IMG/VR virus record: IMGVR_UViG_3300046536_000127
Location: 1 to 46,656 of that record
Reading direction: 5' to 3' (one strand)
DNA: 46,656 nucleotides
DNA from: a virus
Position numbers and translations under genes: made by a program. Below the pieces are notes generated by a model. That model made no database searches and was not told the DNA's origin. It saw only the letters and a program-made list of their open reading frames with translations. This document shows positions 1 through 8,394 of this stretch, in pieces (the first letter of the stretch is position 1; each line of letters opens with the position of its first letter).

Positions 1-1
1 C

Positions 2-643
2 TTCAAGAACGTAAGCGGCGTCAATCGCTCCGCGACCTACAACATGACCACGCAGACGTGGACCTTCGACGACATGCCGTCCATCTTCTCGTTTGACGAT
101 GGTCCGGTGTCGAACCTGCTCACCTACGAAACTGTCACGGCTTCCTATGAAGACATGGGCGGCTCGTATCAGGATCAGGAGGACGGAGGCAAACGTATCA
201 CCGTCGCTGTGGGCGAAGCTTCGACCGAGTATGGTCTGCAGGCCTCGCTATACGCATTCGACGTTTACGGTGTTGGCTCAGTCGCTCCGTATCCTGTGGA
301 CGCAAACGCCACTGCTCCTGCGTACCTGGAGCGGACAGGCATCGACCTCGACGACTTGGGTGTCGATCTGAAAGCGTACAAGCTTCTGCGCACTGTCTAT
401 CCGCAGGCTCGCGTCGATACCACAGGCGGCAAGATGCTGCAGATCGCTGTCGGCACTTCTGACGACGTCAACAGCACCGATGCGACCTATGGCCCGTGGC
501 AGCCCTACGACGGCAAAGAGTTCTACAAGGTGGATGTCAACGCTGCAGGCAAATGGCTTGCAGTGAAAATCCAGTGGAATGACTACCGCGAGTTCTCGAT
601 CACAGGATTCGACCTCGACATCATGACCACAGGACATCGCTGA
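2..643 (+). CDS. Tail hub-like structural protein, C-terminal part (5' truncated by window edge)
   Basis: An open frame enters the window at base 2 and ends at TGA 641-643 (213 codons visible). It begins FKNVSGVNRSATYNMTTQTW, which reads like the blade-type repeat of a phage tail hub/nozzle protein (NRSATYN followed by TWTFDDMP) and has no start of its own. The gene cut by the right window edge (45747-46656) is a plausible N-terminal portion, so both pieces are probably one gene interrupted by linearisation. An internal ATG at 44 exists, but the upstream residues are clearly coding. It overlaps the next gene by TGATG coupling. Assignment as a P22 gp10-like hub is inference. Confidence 0.7.
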   Translation, partial: FKNVSGVNRSATYNMTTQTWTFDDMPSIFSFDDGPVSNLLTYETVTASYEDMGGSYQDQEDGGKRITVAVGEASTEYGLQASLYAFDVYGVGSVAPYPVDANATAPAYLERTGIDLDDLGVDLKAYKLLRTVYPQARVDTTGGKMLQIAVGTSDDVNSTDATYGPWQPYDGKEFYKVDVNAAGKWLAVKIQWNDYREFSITGFDLDIMTTGHR

Positions 644-804
644 TGGCGAACACGGTCACTTACGTTCCTCGGCCGATGCCTACGCTCGGCGGCGACGCCA
701 TCTTCCTGCAACAGGAACTGGCGGCAATCTCGCAGAGCATCAAAACCATCGTCCGCGAAATCGAAGAGTTGAAAACGCTCCTCGCTGCTCACGGAATCAC
801 ATGA
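643..804 (+). CDS. Small hypothetical protein with helical C-terminus
   Basis: This 53-residue protein starts at the ATG in TGATG, directly coupled to the upstream tail gene. It ends in an ATGA overlap with the next gene. The N-terminus is Pro-rich (YVPRPMPTLGG). Residues 20-48 form an amphipathic helix or short coiled coil rich in Q, E, I and L. The late-operon position between a tail protein and the ejection proteins suggests a minor virion or assembly factor. I do not recognise a family. Confidence 0.7.
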   Translation: MANTVTYVPRPMPTLGGDAIFLQQELAAISQSIKTIVREIEELKTLLAAHGIT

Positions 805-1133
805 ACGACTTTGAGTTTGTCGGGCGGTCTACAGCACATGAGACCCCCGACTACTCTTTCGTCCTCGACGAGTACAGACGGCCAGACGGCGCGCAGTTTC
901 TTCTCGCGCACCTGACGTTCTCCCGCTTCACACCCTCGGTGTTCAAGAAGCTCCTGTGCGAATGGCGAACCTTTAGAGAGAGCGTCACCGCTCCTCTCTT
1001 CGCGTGCCCAGAGCACGACGACGACAAATGGCACAGGTTCGTCACTCGAACAGGATGGAAGTATCTTCTTCACATCAAATGCAACAACGGAGCCGTACGG
1101 CCCCTCTACATTCATAGGACCCCATGTCCCTAG
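801..1133 (+). CDS. Hypothetical late protein (110 aa)
   Basis: The ATG overlaps the upstream stop (ATGA), and the 3' end overlaps the next start by 10 bases, so it sits inside a coupled late operon. The protein is rich in aromatic and charged residues (FEFVGRS, LTFSRF, KWHRFV, GWKYLL) and reads as a small compact alpha/beta protein. Many podophages encode a protein of about this size just before their internal virion proteins. I cannot assign a function. Confidence 0.75.
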   Translation: MNDFEFVGRSTAHETPDYSFVLDEYRRPDGAQFLLAHLTFSRFTPSVFKKLLCEWRTFRESVTAPLFACPEHDDDKWHRFVTRTGWKYLLHIKCNNGAVRPLYIHRTPCP

Positions 1134-2107
1134 GCCCTTCTACCGACAAAACGGAATCGTCTCAGACGTCCCCTTGGGGTCCGCAGGCCGACGCACTGAC
1201 GCAAGCTTTCCAGCAGGCGCAGAATGCGTACCAGCAGACGCAGAGTGGCGGCGCTCCCAAGCTTCCGACTGACTTCACGGCTGGTGCAAACCAGAACCAA
1301 CAGAACACTTACCAGCAGGCCATCGACTTCTCGAACGGCAATGCTGGCACGGCCCAGACGCAGATCGGCGCAGGCCAGACCGCAATGAACAGCGGTCAGA
1401 CCAACATCAGCAACGCGACCAATGGTCTGAATAGCTTCAGTTCGGTCAACTCGAACAACCCGCAGTCGCTGATCGACGCTGCGAACTCGTATGCCTCAGG
1501 TCAGAACATCCCGGCGCAGGTTAAGCTTGCGATGCAGGGCGCTACCGAACAGGCACGCGACGTCACGATGCCCGGCATCACGCAGGCAGCGACCAACAGT
1601 GGCAACGCGAACTCTTCGCGTGCAGGTATCGCGGACGGTCTCGTCCAGCGCGGCCTCGCTGAGCAGTCGGCCAACCTCTCGGGCACCTTGCAGTCGCAGG
1701 CGTACCAGAATGGTCTCACGCTCGCGCAGCAGCAGGCTCAGAACAACAACGTCAATCAACTGACGGCGCTCAGCCAGCAGGGCAACCTCGGTGTGAACTC
1801 GCTCAACAGCGGCAACACCGGCGTCAACAGCGGCGTCACGAACGAAAGCAACGTGCTCAACATCGGCAACGGTGGCGGCACGGGACAGCAGAACGCGACA
1901 CAGGCTGATCTGACGAACCAGCTTCAGCAGTTTCAGCAGGGCCAGACTGCGCCCTACACGAGCCTGCAGCAGCTTATGGGCATCATCGGCTCGCAGAACT
2001 GGGGCAGCAACTCGACCGGCACTTCGCATACTGAAAGCGACCCGGGCGTCCTTGGCGTCCTTGGTGGCCTGCTCGGCACCGCTTCCGGCGTGAAGAAACT
2101 CTTCTAA
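1124..2107 (+). CDS. Gln/Asn-rich internal virion (ejection) protein
   Basis: The 327-residue protein is very rich in Q, N, S and G. It has a repetitive helical N-terminus (ADALTQAFQQAQNAYQQTQ), a long central Q/N-rich region, and a short Gly-rich hydrophobic C-terminus (GVLGVLGGLLGTASGVKKLF) that could insert in a membrane. It is the first of three consecutive large genes before the terminase. In P22 and T7 a three-gene group encodes the core or ejection proteins that leave the capsid with the DNA. The role is inferred from composition and position. Confidence 0.65.
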   Translation: MSLGPSTDKTESSQTSPWGPQADALTQAFQQAQNAYQQTQSGGAPKLPTDFTAGANQNQQNTYQQAIDFSNGNAGTAQTQIGAGQTAMNSGQTNISNATNGLNSFSSVNSNNPQSLIDAANSYASGQNIPAQVKLAMQGATEQARDVTMPGITQAATNSGNANSSRAGIADGLVQRGLAEQSANLSGTLQSQAYQNGLTLAQQQAQNNNVNQLTALSQQGNLGVNSLNSGNTGVNSGVTNESNVLNIGNGGGTGQQNATQADLTNQLQQFQQGQTAPYTSLQQLMGIIGSQNWGSNSTGTSHTESDPGVLGVLGGLLGTASGVKKLF

Positions 2108-2108
2108 C

Positions 2109-3737
2109 ATGGCAGACAACACCTCAGCGTGGATGGACTTCGCCCAGCGTCCCTACGATGAGGGTGGTCTGGGTCTCGCCAAGCACCAAGCGGCAGGCAT
2201 CGTTGGCAACCTCGCGAATGAGAGCGGCAACGGTATCCCGTCTTGGGGCCCGACAGGCGACAACGGTACGGCATGGGGTTCGGCGCAGTGGCGAGGTGAT
2301 CGCCTCGCGTCGCTGAAGAACATGTATCCCGACACGTATCAGACACCCGAAGCTCAGATGGCGTTCATGCGCCACGAGCTTGGGAATTCTGAGAGCGCAG
2401 CCTTCAAGGCTATTCAGGCCGCTACGACGCCTGAGGAAGCCGCTCGTGCTTGGGACCAACACTATGAACGGTCTGACGGAGCAACGCGCGACCGACGCGC
2501 CATGTCTGCTCGCGCCATCTACGGCGGCGCTGACCTCCCTGACACTGGTGCTCCAGGTCGAAGCTACTCACAGAAAGGACCGGGCGTGCCCGCACTAAGC
2601 CCCGACAACACTATGGGCCCCGGCGCTCTCGCTCAGCAGCCCGAGGACCCTTGGGACCGACGCGCAGAAGGTCTCTCGCAGATCGGCGCATCCATCGCAG
2701 GCATCGTCAATCCTGCGCAGGCCGCTGCGATCCAGAACTCGCTTACCGCTGACCACAACGACCGCAACACCAAGACGCAACAGGCGCTCATGGCGAAGGT
2801 CTACGCGCAGCGCATGTCCAAGGACGCGCAAGGCTCGTGGACAAGCCACGTGATGCCGAACGGTCAGGTGATGCAGACGAACACCAACGGCCAGATGCGT
2901 ATGCTCGATGGCAATTGGGCGAAGGATTCTGGTGACGCCTCAACGCAGGCTCCTCAGATGGCCCCCGTGTGGGGCGACGCCTCTAAGCTGGACGCTGACC
3001 CGACGAAGCGCACGCCTGAACAAGAGGCGGCCTACTTCGCCACCATGAAGCCCGCTGAGGCTGCAATGGTGAAGGGACTTCTCGAGAATTCGCTGCCGCC
3101 TCCGACTGCAGCCGCGATGTCTAAGAAGGACAGTCCGTATCCTGCGGCATTTGCTGCCGCCAAGGTTCTTGATCCCGCACTCGACAGCACCGTCTACGGC
3201 GCTCGTGTTGCTGGACAGAAGGACATGGCGACCAAGGGTGCCGAAAGCGCCCGTGCATTGAACCAGACCATCGCTCACCAAAGTGACGCGCTTGTTGGTG
3301 CAATGAAAGGTCTCGGCAACGGTGACACGCCTCTCTGGAATCGCGCGAAGAACGTGTGGAGTGAAGAGGTCCAAGGCAGTGGAGCCGTCCCCGGCTTCCG
3401 AACTGCGGCGCACGCCGTGGTCGATGAGCTTGGCAAGGTTTTCAAGCAGAACAACCTCTCGGACACAGAAATTCGTAAGTGGGAGGAGAACCTTCCCCCG
3501 AGTATGTCCCCTGAGCAGCAGCGTACGCAGATTGCAGCGTTCAAGACGCTTATGCATGGCGCGATGTCTGCGTTGGAAGACAAGCGAAAGACGCAGATCG
3601 GCGCACGCGCTGCTGCAAAGCTTCCGCCTCTTCTGAGTGAAGACGGCAAGGCGGGCCTCCAGAAACTGGAAGAGTTCGCGAACCCTCCCGCTCCCAGCGC
3701 AGACAAACGTCCCTCGCTGGACAGCATCTTCAAATAA
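2109..3737 (+). CDS. Ejection protein with N-terminal phage-lysozyme-type domain
   Basis: The 542-residue protein has an N-terminal domain (about residues 10-140) with AAGIVGNLANESG, then WGSAQWRGDRLASL and later AARAWDQHYERS. This pattern matches the tail-lysozyme family (Phage_lysozyme2 type), where the Glu in ESG is the likely catalytic acid. The rest is helical and Ala/Gln-rich. Virion-borne muramidases make a local hole in peptidoglycan during genome ejection, and the position between two other internal virion proteins fits. It starts one base after the upstream stop. Confidence 0.75.
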   Translation: MADNTSAWMDFAQRPYDEGGLGLAKHQAAGIVGNLANESGNGIPSWGPTGDNGTAWGSAQWRGDRLASLKNMYPDTYQTPEAQMAFMRHELGNSESAAFKAIQAATTPEEAARAWDQHYERSDGATRDRRAMSARAIYGGADLPDTGAPGRSYSQKGPGVPALSPDNTMGPGALAQQPEDPWDRRAEGLSQIGASIAGIVNPAQAAAIQNSLTADHNDRNTKTQQALMAKVYAQRMSKDAQGSWTSHVMPNGQVMQTNTNGQMRMLDGNWAKDSGDASTQAPQMAPVWGDASKLDADPTKRTPEQEAAYFATMKPAEAAMVKGLLENSLPPPTAAAMSKKDSPYPAAFAAAKVLDPALDSTVYGARVAGQKDMATKGAESARALNQTIAHQSDALVGAMKGLGNGDTPLWNRAKNVWSEEVQGSGAVPGFRTAAHAVVDELGKVFKQNNLSDTEIRKWEENLPPSMSPEQQRTQIAAFKTLMHGAMSALEDKRKTQIGARAAAKLPPLLSEDGKAGLQKLEEFANPPAPSADKRPSLDSIFK

Positions 3738-3746
3738 GGAAATTGA

Positions 3747-6221
3747 ATGGCCGACGTAACAGCGGACCAAATCTCTCAGGCCCGCGCGGCTGGCTATTCT
3801 GACGACGAAATCGTGAGCCATCTCGCGTCCAAGTCCCCTGAGAAATTCAAGGCGGCGAAGGACGCGGGATACTCCGCTGGTGAAATCCTCTCGCACTTCG
3901 GCGCAGCCAAGACGGCTTCCAAGCCAACTACGGCTGCAGCACCAGAGGCTTCATCCACCGAACCCGGCATGCTGTCCGACATCACCTCAGGTGTACGGCA
4001 CGGCTACAACGAGATGGTTCGGGGCGTACAGTCCTCACGTAAGAATATTCTCGGCAGCGACGTCGATGACAGTCCTGTCGATCCGAACTACAAACCTGCC
4101 AACGTCACCAACGGCTCGTGGAATCCGCTCAAGTGGAGCCCGCGTCAGATACCGAAGCTCGTCGCTGAACAAGCACCTCTCGCTGCTACGTCAGCGGCTA
4201 CGGCAGCGGTTGGTAACATCCTCAGCCCGGTAGGCGCAGTGATCGGCGGCCTCTCGCCGCTCGTAGCCACCTCGGCAGGCGACAACGTCAAGGCTCGCGC
4301 AGTTGCCCGCTCGGGTGACCAGAGCGCAGTCCCGAACGACGAAGACAAAGCCATCGGCATCGGCACCACGCTTGCTGCAGCCGTCCCCGGCTCGCTTCTG
4401 CACGCGCCCGGTATCGGCAACGCAGTAGGCGCTGGCCTGAATGGCATCGGTCGTATTGCGACCAACTTGCTCACTCGCGGTGCCGTAGGCGCTGGCGGCG
4501 GCGTAGCGCAGAACGCTATCACGCAGGCCGGTACCAAGATCGGCACCGACGCGCCCTTCGACCCCTCGGCTCTGCCTGAGGCTGCTGTCGGCGGCGCGGC
4601 GAACGTATCGCCTCACGTGCTCCCCGCAGTCGCTGCAGGCGCTCGTGCTATCCGCATGGGCAAGTACGCTGCGGACCCGGAAGCTGCGGCCAACTACGCC
4701 ACTCGTCTGCAGAACACTGGGCTCGACCTCAACAACATTCACGAGGCAGCGCAGGCCCACCAGAAGGTGATGGCCGACACGCATGGCGAACTTAAAGCCG
4801 CGCTCGACAAGGTCGCACAGCAGAAGACGCTGACGCCTGAAGAGACCAACGCTGTCGCTTCCATCAAACGTGGTGATCAGATCACCCCGAAGGACATGGA
4901 GCACCTGACGACCGCGACGGCGAACACGCCTGACGGTGACAACGCGCACTTCCTCGCGCGTGCGTTCAAGACAGGTCAGCAGGCTCAAGAAGAAGGCTCG
5001 TTCGATCCCAAGACTGGCTGGCAAGGCTCCGCTACTGGCGGAATGAAGAACGTCGTGCGCGGCGTCTTCAACCCTTGGCACATTGGTGGCACGATGGCAG
5101 GCCTCGGCGCTCTCGCGTTCGGGATGCCTCACGTGTCTGGTGCAGTCGGCGGCGGCCTCATGGGCGGCCTCGGTATCGGCCTTGGTGGTGCTCGTCTACT
5201 CGACAGCGTCACTGGTGGATCACGACCGGCCGCAAACTTCGCTCGCACGTTCGCAGATCACAACGCAGAGCTACGCAAGGCTACGAACCCGCCTCCGGTC
5301 CCGCAGCAGCCTCCTCCGCTGCCGCAGCCGACCAATGCACCTTGGGGCCCTCGGCCTCCTGCGACTGGACCCACGGGTCCGCAGGTTGCGCCTCCGGGTG
5401 CTCCTCCTCCTGCCGCGCCTCAGTTCAATCCGATGGCGCTGCAGATGCTGAAGAAGCAACTGGCGACACCTTTACCTGGTGCGCCCGCGCCCCCGGCTCC
5501 CCCGGCTCCTGCGATGCCCGAGTTCAACCCGATGGCACTGCAGATGCTGAAGCAGAAGCTGAAGGCAGGCCTCCCGCCTGAGCCTCAGGCTGAGCCTACG
5601 CCGCCCCCGGCACCGCCTGCCAAACCGGACATCAGTCCAATGGCGCTCGCGATGCTGCAGAAGAAGCTGAAGGCAGGCCTACCGCCCGCTGAAGCTCCTC
5701 CGGCAGAAGCTCCGACTGCACCTCCTGCAGCCCCGGAGTTCAATCCGATGGCGCTCTCGATGCTCAAGCAGAAGCTGAAGGCAGGCCTACCGCCCGAACC
5801 GGGTGCGGAGAACGCAGCACCTCCCGCTGCGATGAAGATCAGCAAGAGCAATGGCAAGGTGAAGACTGAAGCCCCCAAGGCTGAAGAGGCACCGAAGGCG
5901 ACGCCGTACGAACCGCTCGACGATGCTCAACTGTATCCTGCGGACATCTCTGCGAAGGCGTATGCCGTGCATGAGGCGTCAGCTTACGGAGCAAAGAGCC
6001 CGAAGTATCTCGCTAAGGCTGAGCACTCTGCGCAGAAGCGTATCAACGCAGAGCAGACGCTCGTCTCGCAGTTTCCTGAGTATTCGCATGCCATCAAGGG
6101 ACTGGTTCGCCAGCTTCACAAGATCGGCTCGAACACGAAGGAGCGCGACAAGGCTGTAGAGCACTACGCGGCGTTCTTATCGCCCGAAGCAGCTACGGCA
6201 GTTACGAGCGCGTTCAAGTAA
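3747..6221 (+). CDS. Large internal virion protein with Pro-rich repeats
   Basis: This 824-residue protein follows a good ribosome site (AAGGAAAT). The N-terminus carries two copies of an A-G-Y-S-x-x-E-I-x-S-H-L/F motif (about residues 14-25 and 40-51), seen in many phage internal proteins. Residues about 150-260 are Ala/Gly-rich and hydrophobic. Residues about 510-690 are Pro-rich and contain four copies of a unit with core NPMALxMLKxKL(KAGLPP), at DNA positions near 5420, 5520, 5630 and 5740. The C-terminus is helical and charged. It is the third of the probable ejection proteins; its composition suggests a flexible, membrane-active DNA-translocation protein. Confidence 0.65.
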   Translation: MADVTADQISQARAAGYSDDEIVSHLASKSPEKFKAAKDAGYSAGEILSHFGAAKTASKPTTAAAPEASSTEPGMLSDITSGVRHGYNEMVRGVQSSRKNILGSDVDDSPVDPNYKPANVTNGSWNPLKWSPRQIPKLVAEQAPLAATSAATAAVGNILSPVGAVIGGLSPLVATSAGDNVKARAVARSGDQSAVPNDEDKAIGIGTTLAAAVPGSLLHAPGIGNAVGAGLNGIGRIATNLLTRGAVGAGGGVAQNAITQAGTKIGTDAPFDPSALPEAAVGGAANVSPHVLPAVAAGARAIRMGKYAADPEAAANYATRLQNTGLDLNNIHEAAQAHQKVMADTHGELKAALDKVAQQKTLTPEETNAVASIKRGDQITPKDMEHLTTATANTPDGDNAHFLARAFKTGQQAQEEGSFDPKTGWQGSATGGMKNVVRGVFNPWHIGGTMAGLGALAFGMPHVSGAVGGGLMGGLGIGLGGARLLDSVTGGSRPAANFARTFADHNAELRKATNPPPVPQQPPPLPQPTNAPWGPRPPATGPTGPQVAPPGAPPPAAPQFNPMALQMLKKQLATPLPGAPAPPAPPAPAMPEFNPMALQMLKQKLKAGLPPEPQAEPTPPPAPPAKPDISPMALAMLQKKLKAGLPPAEAPPAEAPTAPPAAPEFNPMALSMLKQKLKAGLPPEPGAENAAPPAAMKISKSNGKVKTEAPKAEEAPKATPYEPLDDAQLYPADISAKAYAVHEASAYGAKSPKYLAKAEHSAQKRINAEQTLVSQFPEYSHAIKGLVRQLHKIGSNTKERDKAVEHYAAFLSPEAATAVTSAFK
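5421..5800 (+). repeat. Four in-frame coding repeats of about 100 bp
   Basis: Within the large ejection protein gene, a unit encoding NPMALQMLKQKLKAGLPP and close variants occurs four times, beginning near 5421, 5520, 5628 and 5736. The intervening DNA is Pro/Ala-rich. The last three copies share the run aagctgaaggcaggcct. These repeats could expand or contract by recombination. Confidence 0.85.
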
Positions 6222-6230
6222 GGAAGACAA

Positions 6231-6731
6231 ATGACCGACGACAAGAGGCTGGAGAGCAATCTCCAGTCCCTTGCGGCGAAGACTGCGTGGCTCGACGAAG
6301 ATTACCGCATCAAGATGAAGCTGCGGGACATGCAGCTAAAGCTCGACCGCAAAATCGACCCACAGAAATTCAAACGCACAGGCGTCCCCAACGGTTCTAC
6401 TCGCGCGAAAGCCGAGAAGAAGTGGGCGAAGGCGCGTGCGCTTGCAGACAGGTTTATCCAAATCATGACCGACACTGGCCAGCTTGCCCCCGAGGAGGAC
6501 CGCGTCCTCAGCGAGAACGGCGAGTGGATCACCATTCCCAACGACGACGCTGGGATGGCCAAGGCGGCTCTGCGTGAGTGCTTCGTGCTCGCTGTAGGCC
6601 CGACCGAACAGAAGACCAAGGTATCAGCCATCAACACCGTGCTCGCCTACACCAAGAGCAAGCCAGAGAGCAAATCTAAGCTGACACTCAGCAAGGCCGA
6701 GGACTTCCTCGACGAGATTTCCGGTGACTGA
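6231..6731 (+). CDS. Putative terminase small subunit
   Basis: The 166-residue charged protein has a helical N-terminus (about residues 4-45). The middle section (KAEKKWAKARALADRFIQIM) could be a DNA-binding helix pair, and the C-terminus is Lys/Ser-rich. It has a strong ribosome site (AAGGAAGAC) and overlaps the large terminase gene by 8 bases. The sequence does not itself show a known small-terminase fold; the call rests on size, charge and position. Confidence 0.5.
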   Translation: MTDDKRLESNLQSLAAKTAWLDEDYRIKMKLRDMQLKLDRKIDPQKFKRTGVPNGSTRAKAEKKWAKARALADRFIQIMTDTGQLAPEEDRVLSENGEWITIPNDDAGMAKAALRECFVLAVGPTEQKTKVSAINTVLAYTKSKPESKSKLTLSKAEDFLDEISGD

Positions 6732-8382
6732 GCTTACCGACAAGCAGAGGACGGCGCGCAAGCGCCTCCTCGACGACTTCGAATTCTACGCTGCTAAGTG
6801 TGTGAAGATCAGAACGAAGAAGGGCAAGATTGCTCCGCTCGTGCTGAACCGCGTGCAGAAGCGTTTCTTGGAAGAAGTGCTGGAGCAGTGGGAGAAGACG
6901 GGCAAGGTTCGCTTCGTCGTCCTCAAAGCTCGACAGCAGGGTCTCTCCACAGTCATCTCCGCATTCCAATATTGGTGGTTGTCTCAGCGCAAGGCCCAGA
7001 AGGGTCTCGTTATGGCGCACGAAGGCGACTCCACGACGACGCTGCTCGATATGTATCGGCGCGTCCACGACAACGTTCCTGACATCGTCCGTCCATCGAC
7101 GAAGTATCTCTCGCGTAACGAGTTGAACTTCGACAAGCTCGATAGCGGCATGCGCGTTGCCACGGCAGGCGGCCGAGGTATCGCTCGCGGCGAAACGCTT
7201 ACGTTCGCTCATCTCTCTGAGGTGGCGTTCTGGCCCGTCGCATTCGCCAACACAAACTTCAACGGTCTAGTGCAGGCCATCCCCGAAGAGGACGACACGT
7301 TCCTATTCCTGGAGAGCACGGCACAAGGCGTGACCGGCAAGTTCTACGAGATGTATCAAGGCGCAGTTCGCCGCGACCATCTATGGAACGGGTACGAGGT
7401 GTTTTTCAGCGCATGGTTCGAAACGGATGAATACCGTGAGACCGCGCCCGCAGACTTTGTGCGAACACCCGAAGAAGAAAAGATGCTGGAGCTTTACGCT
7501 CCGCTTCTGAACTCCAACGACCAACTCTACTGGCGACGCAAGAAGGTTGCGACCAGCGGCGTTGATCTGTTCAAGCAAGAATATCCGTCAACCGCCGAGG
7601 AAGCCTTCCTCAGCACTGGACGTCCCATCTTCAACTCCGAGAGCCTCAACGAGCGGCTGCAGATCGCCAAGGCGAAGAAGCCCCTCAAGCAGATGTCTGT
7701 CGATGTCCGCTATGATCCTAAGACCGGCAAGCCCCTGCCCCTGCGTGTCCTCGAAGAGAACCCGCGTGGCGAGCTTCTGATCTTCCACCCGCGCTCTGCC
7801 ACTGAGACGTACACCATTGGTGCTGACGTCGGCATGGGCATCCGTGGTGGCGTGAAGGGCAAGAAGGAAGGCGACAGCAGCGTTGCGCAAATCCTCGACA
7901 GCAAACGACGTCAAGTCGCGGTCTGGCGTGGCATCGTGCATCCTGACGTGTTCGCGTCCATCCTCATAGCTCTCGGCTATCACTACAACTGCGCCACCAT
8001 CGCTCCAGAGCGCAACAACCACGGTCTGGTGACATGCGTCGCCCTGCGTGATGCGAACTATCCCTACCTCTACACGGAGCAGCCTGAAGGCACTCTGGAC
8101 GAGAAGGACAGCATCAACCTCGGCTTCTTCACCAGCGAACGGACCAAGCCCCTCATCATCGACAAGCTGCGCGAACTAGATCGCGACGGCGGCATCGAGA
8201 TCAACGACCCCACGACTCTTGCCGAAATGATGACGTTCGTCGTCACCGAGGCCGGGAAGATGGAGGCCGAGGGTGGCACGCACGACGACACGGTCATGGC
8301 GCTCGCAATCGCAGCGTACGTCTCCGAGGACGTGTGGACGCCGGTCGAAGTCACCGACGACTACTACGTTCAAGCCATCTAA
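6724..8382 (+). CDS. Terminase large subunit (ATPase-nuclease)
   Basis: The 552-residue protein begins with GTG inside the upstream gene. An atypical Walker A, ARQQGLST, lies at residues 69-76, of the arginine/glutamine-containing type seen in several phage terminases. An acidic strand resembling Walker B and the coupling motif (DDTFLFLESTAQG) follows near residue 190-205. The C-terminal RNase H-like nuclease shows TIGADVGMG followed by GDSS (about residues 361-385), with further acidic residues near the end. It packages DNA by ATP-driven translocation through the portal and cuts the concatemer. Gene order (TerS-TerL-portal) supports the call. Confidence 0.93.
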   Translation: MTELTDKQRTARKRLLDDFEFYAAKCVKIRTKKGKIAPLVLNRVQKRFLEEVLEQWEKTGKVRFVVLKARQQGLSTVISAFQYWWLSQRKAQKGLVMAHEGDSTTTLLDMYRRVHDNVPDIVRPSTKYLSRNELNFDKLDSGMRVATAGGRGIARGETLTFAHLSEVAFWPVAFANTNFNGLVQAIPEEDDTFLFLESTAQGVTGKFYEMYQGAVRRDHLWNGYEVFFSAWFETDEYRETAPADFVRTPEEEKMLELYAPLLNSNDQLYWRRKKVATSGVDLFKQEYPSTAEEAFLSTGRPIFNSESLNERLQIAKAKKPLKQMSVDVRYDPKTGKPLPLRVLEENPRGELLIFHPRSATETYTIGADVGMGIRGGVKGKKEGDSSVAQILDSKRRQVAVWRGIVHPDVFASILIALGYHYNCATIAPERNNHGLVTCVALRDANYPYLYTEQPEGTLDEKDSINLGFFTSERTKPLIIDKLRELDRDGGIEINDPTTLAEMMTFVVTEAGKMEAEGGTHDDTVMALAIAAYVSEDVWTPVEVTDDYYVQAI

Positions 8383-8394
8383 CAAAGGAAACCT

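Noticed and set aside
2940-3896. 318-codon minus-strand open frame in the late region
   Set aside because: Opposite the ejection protein genes, spans a gene boundary, and lacks a plausible start or neighbours on that strand.
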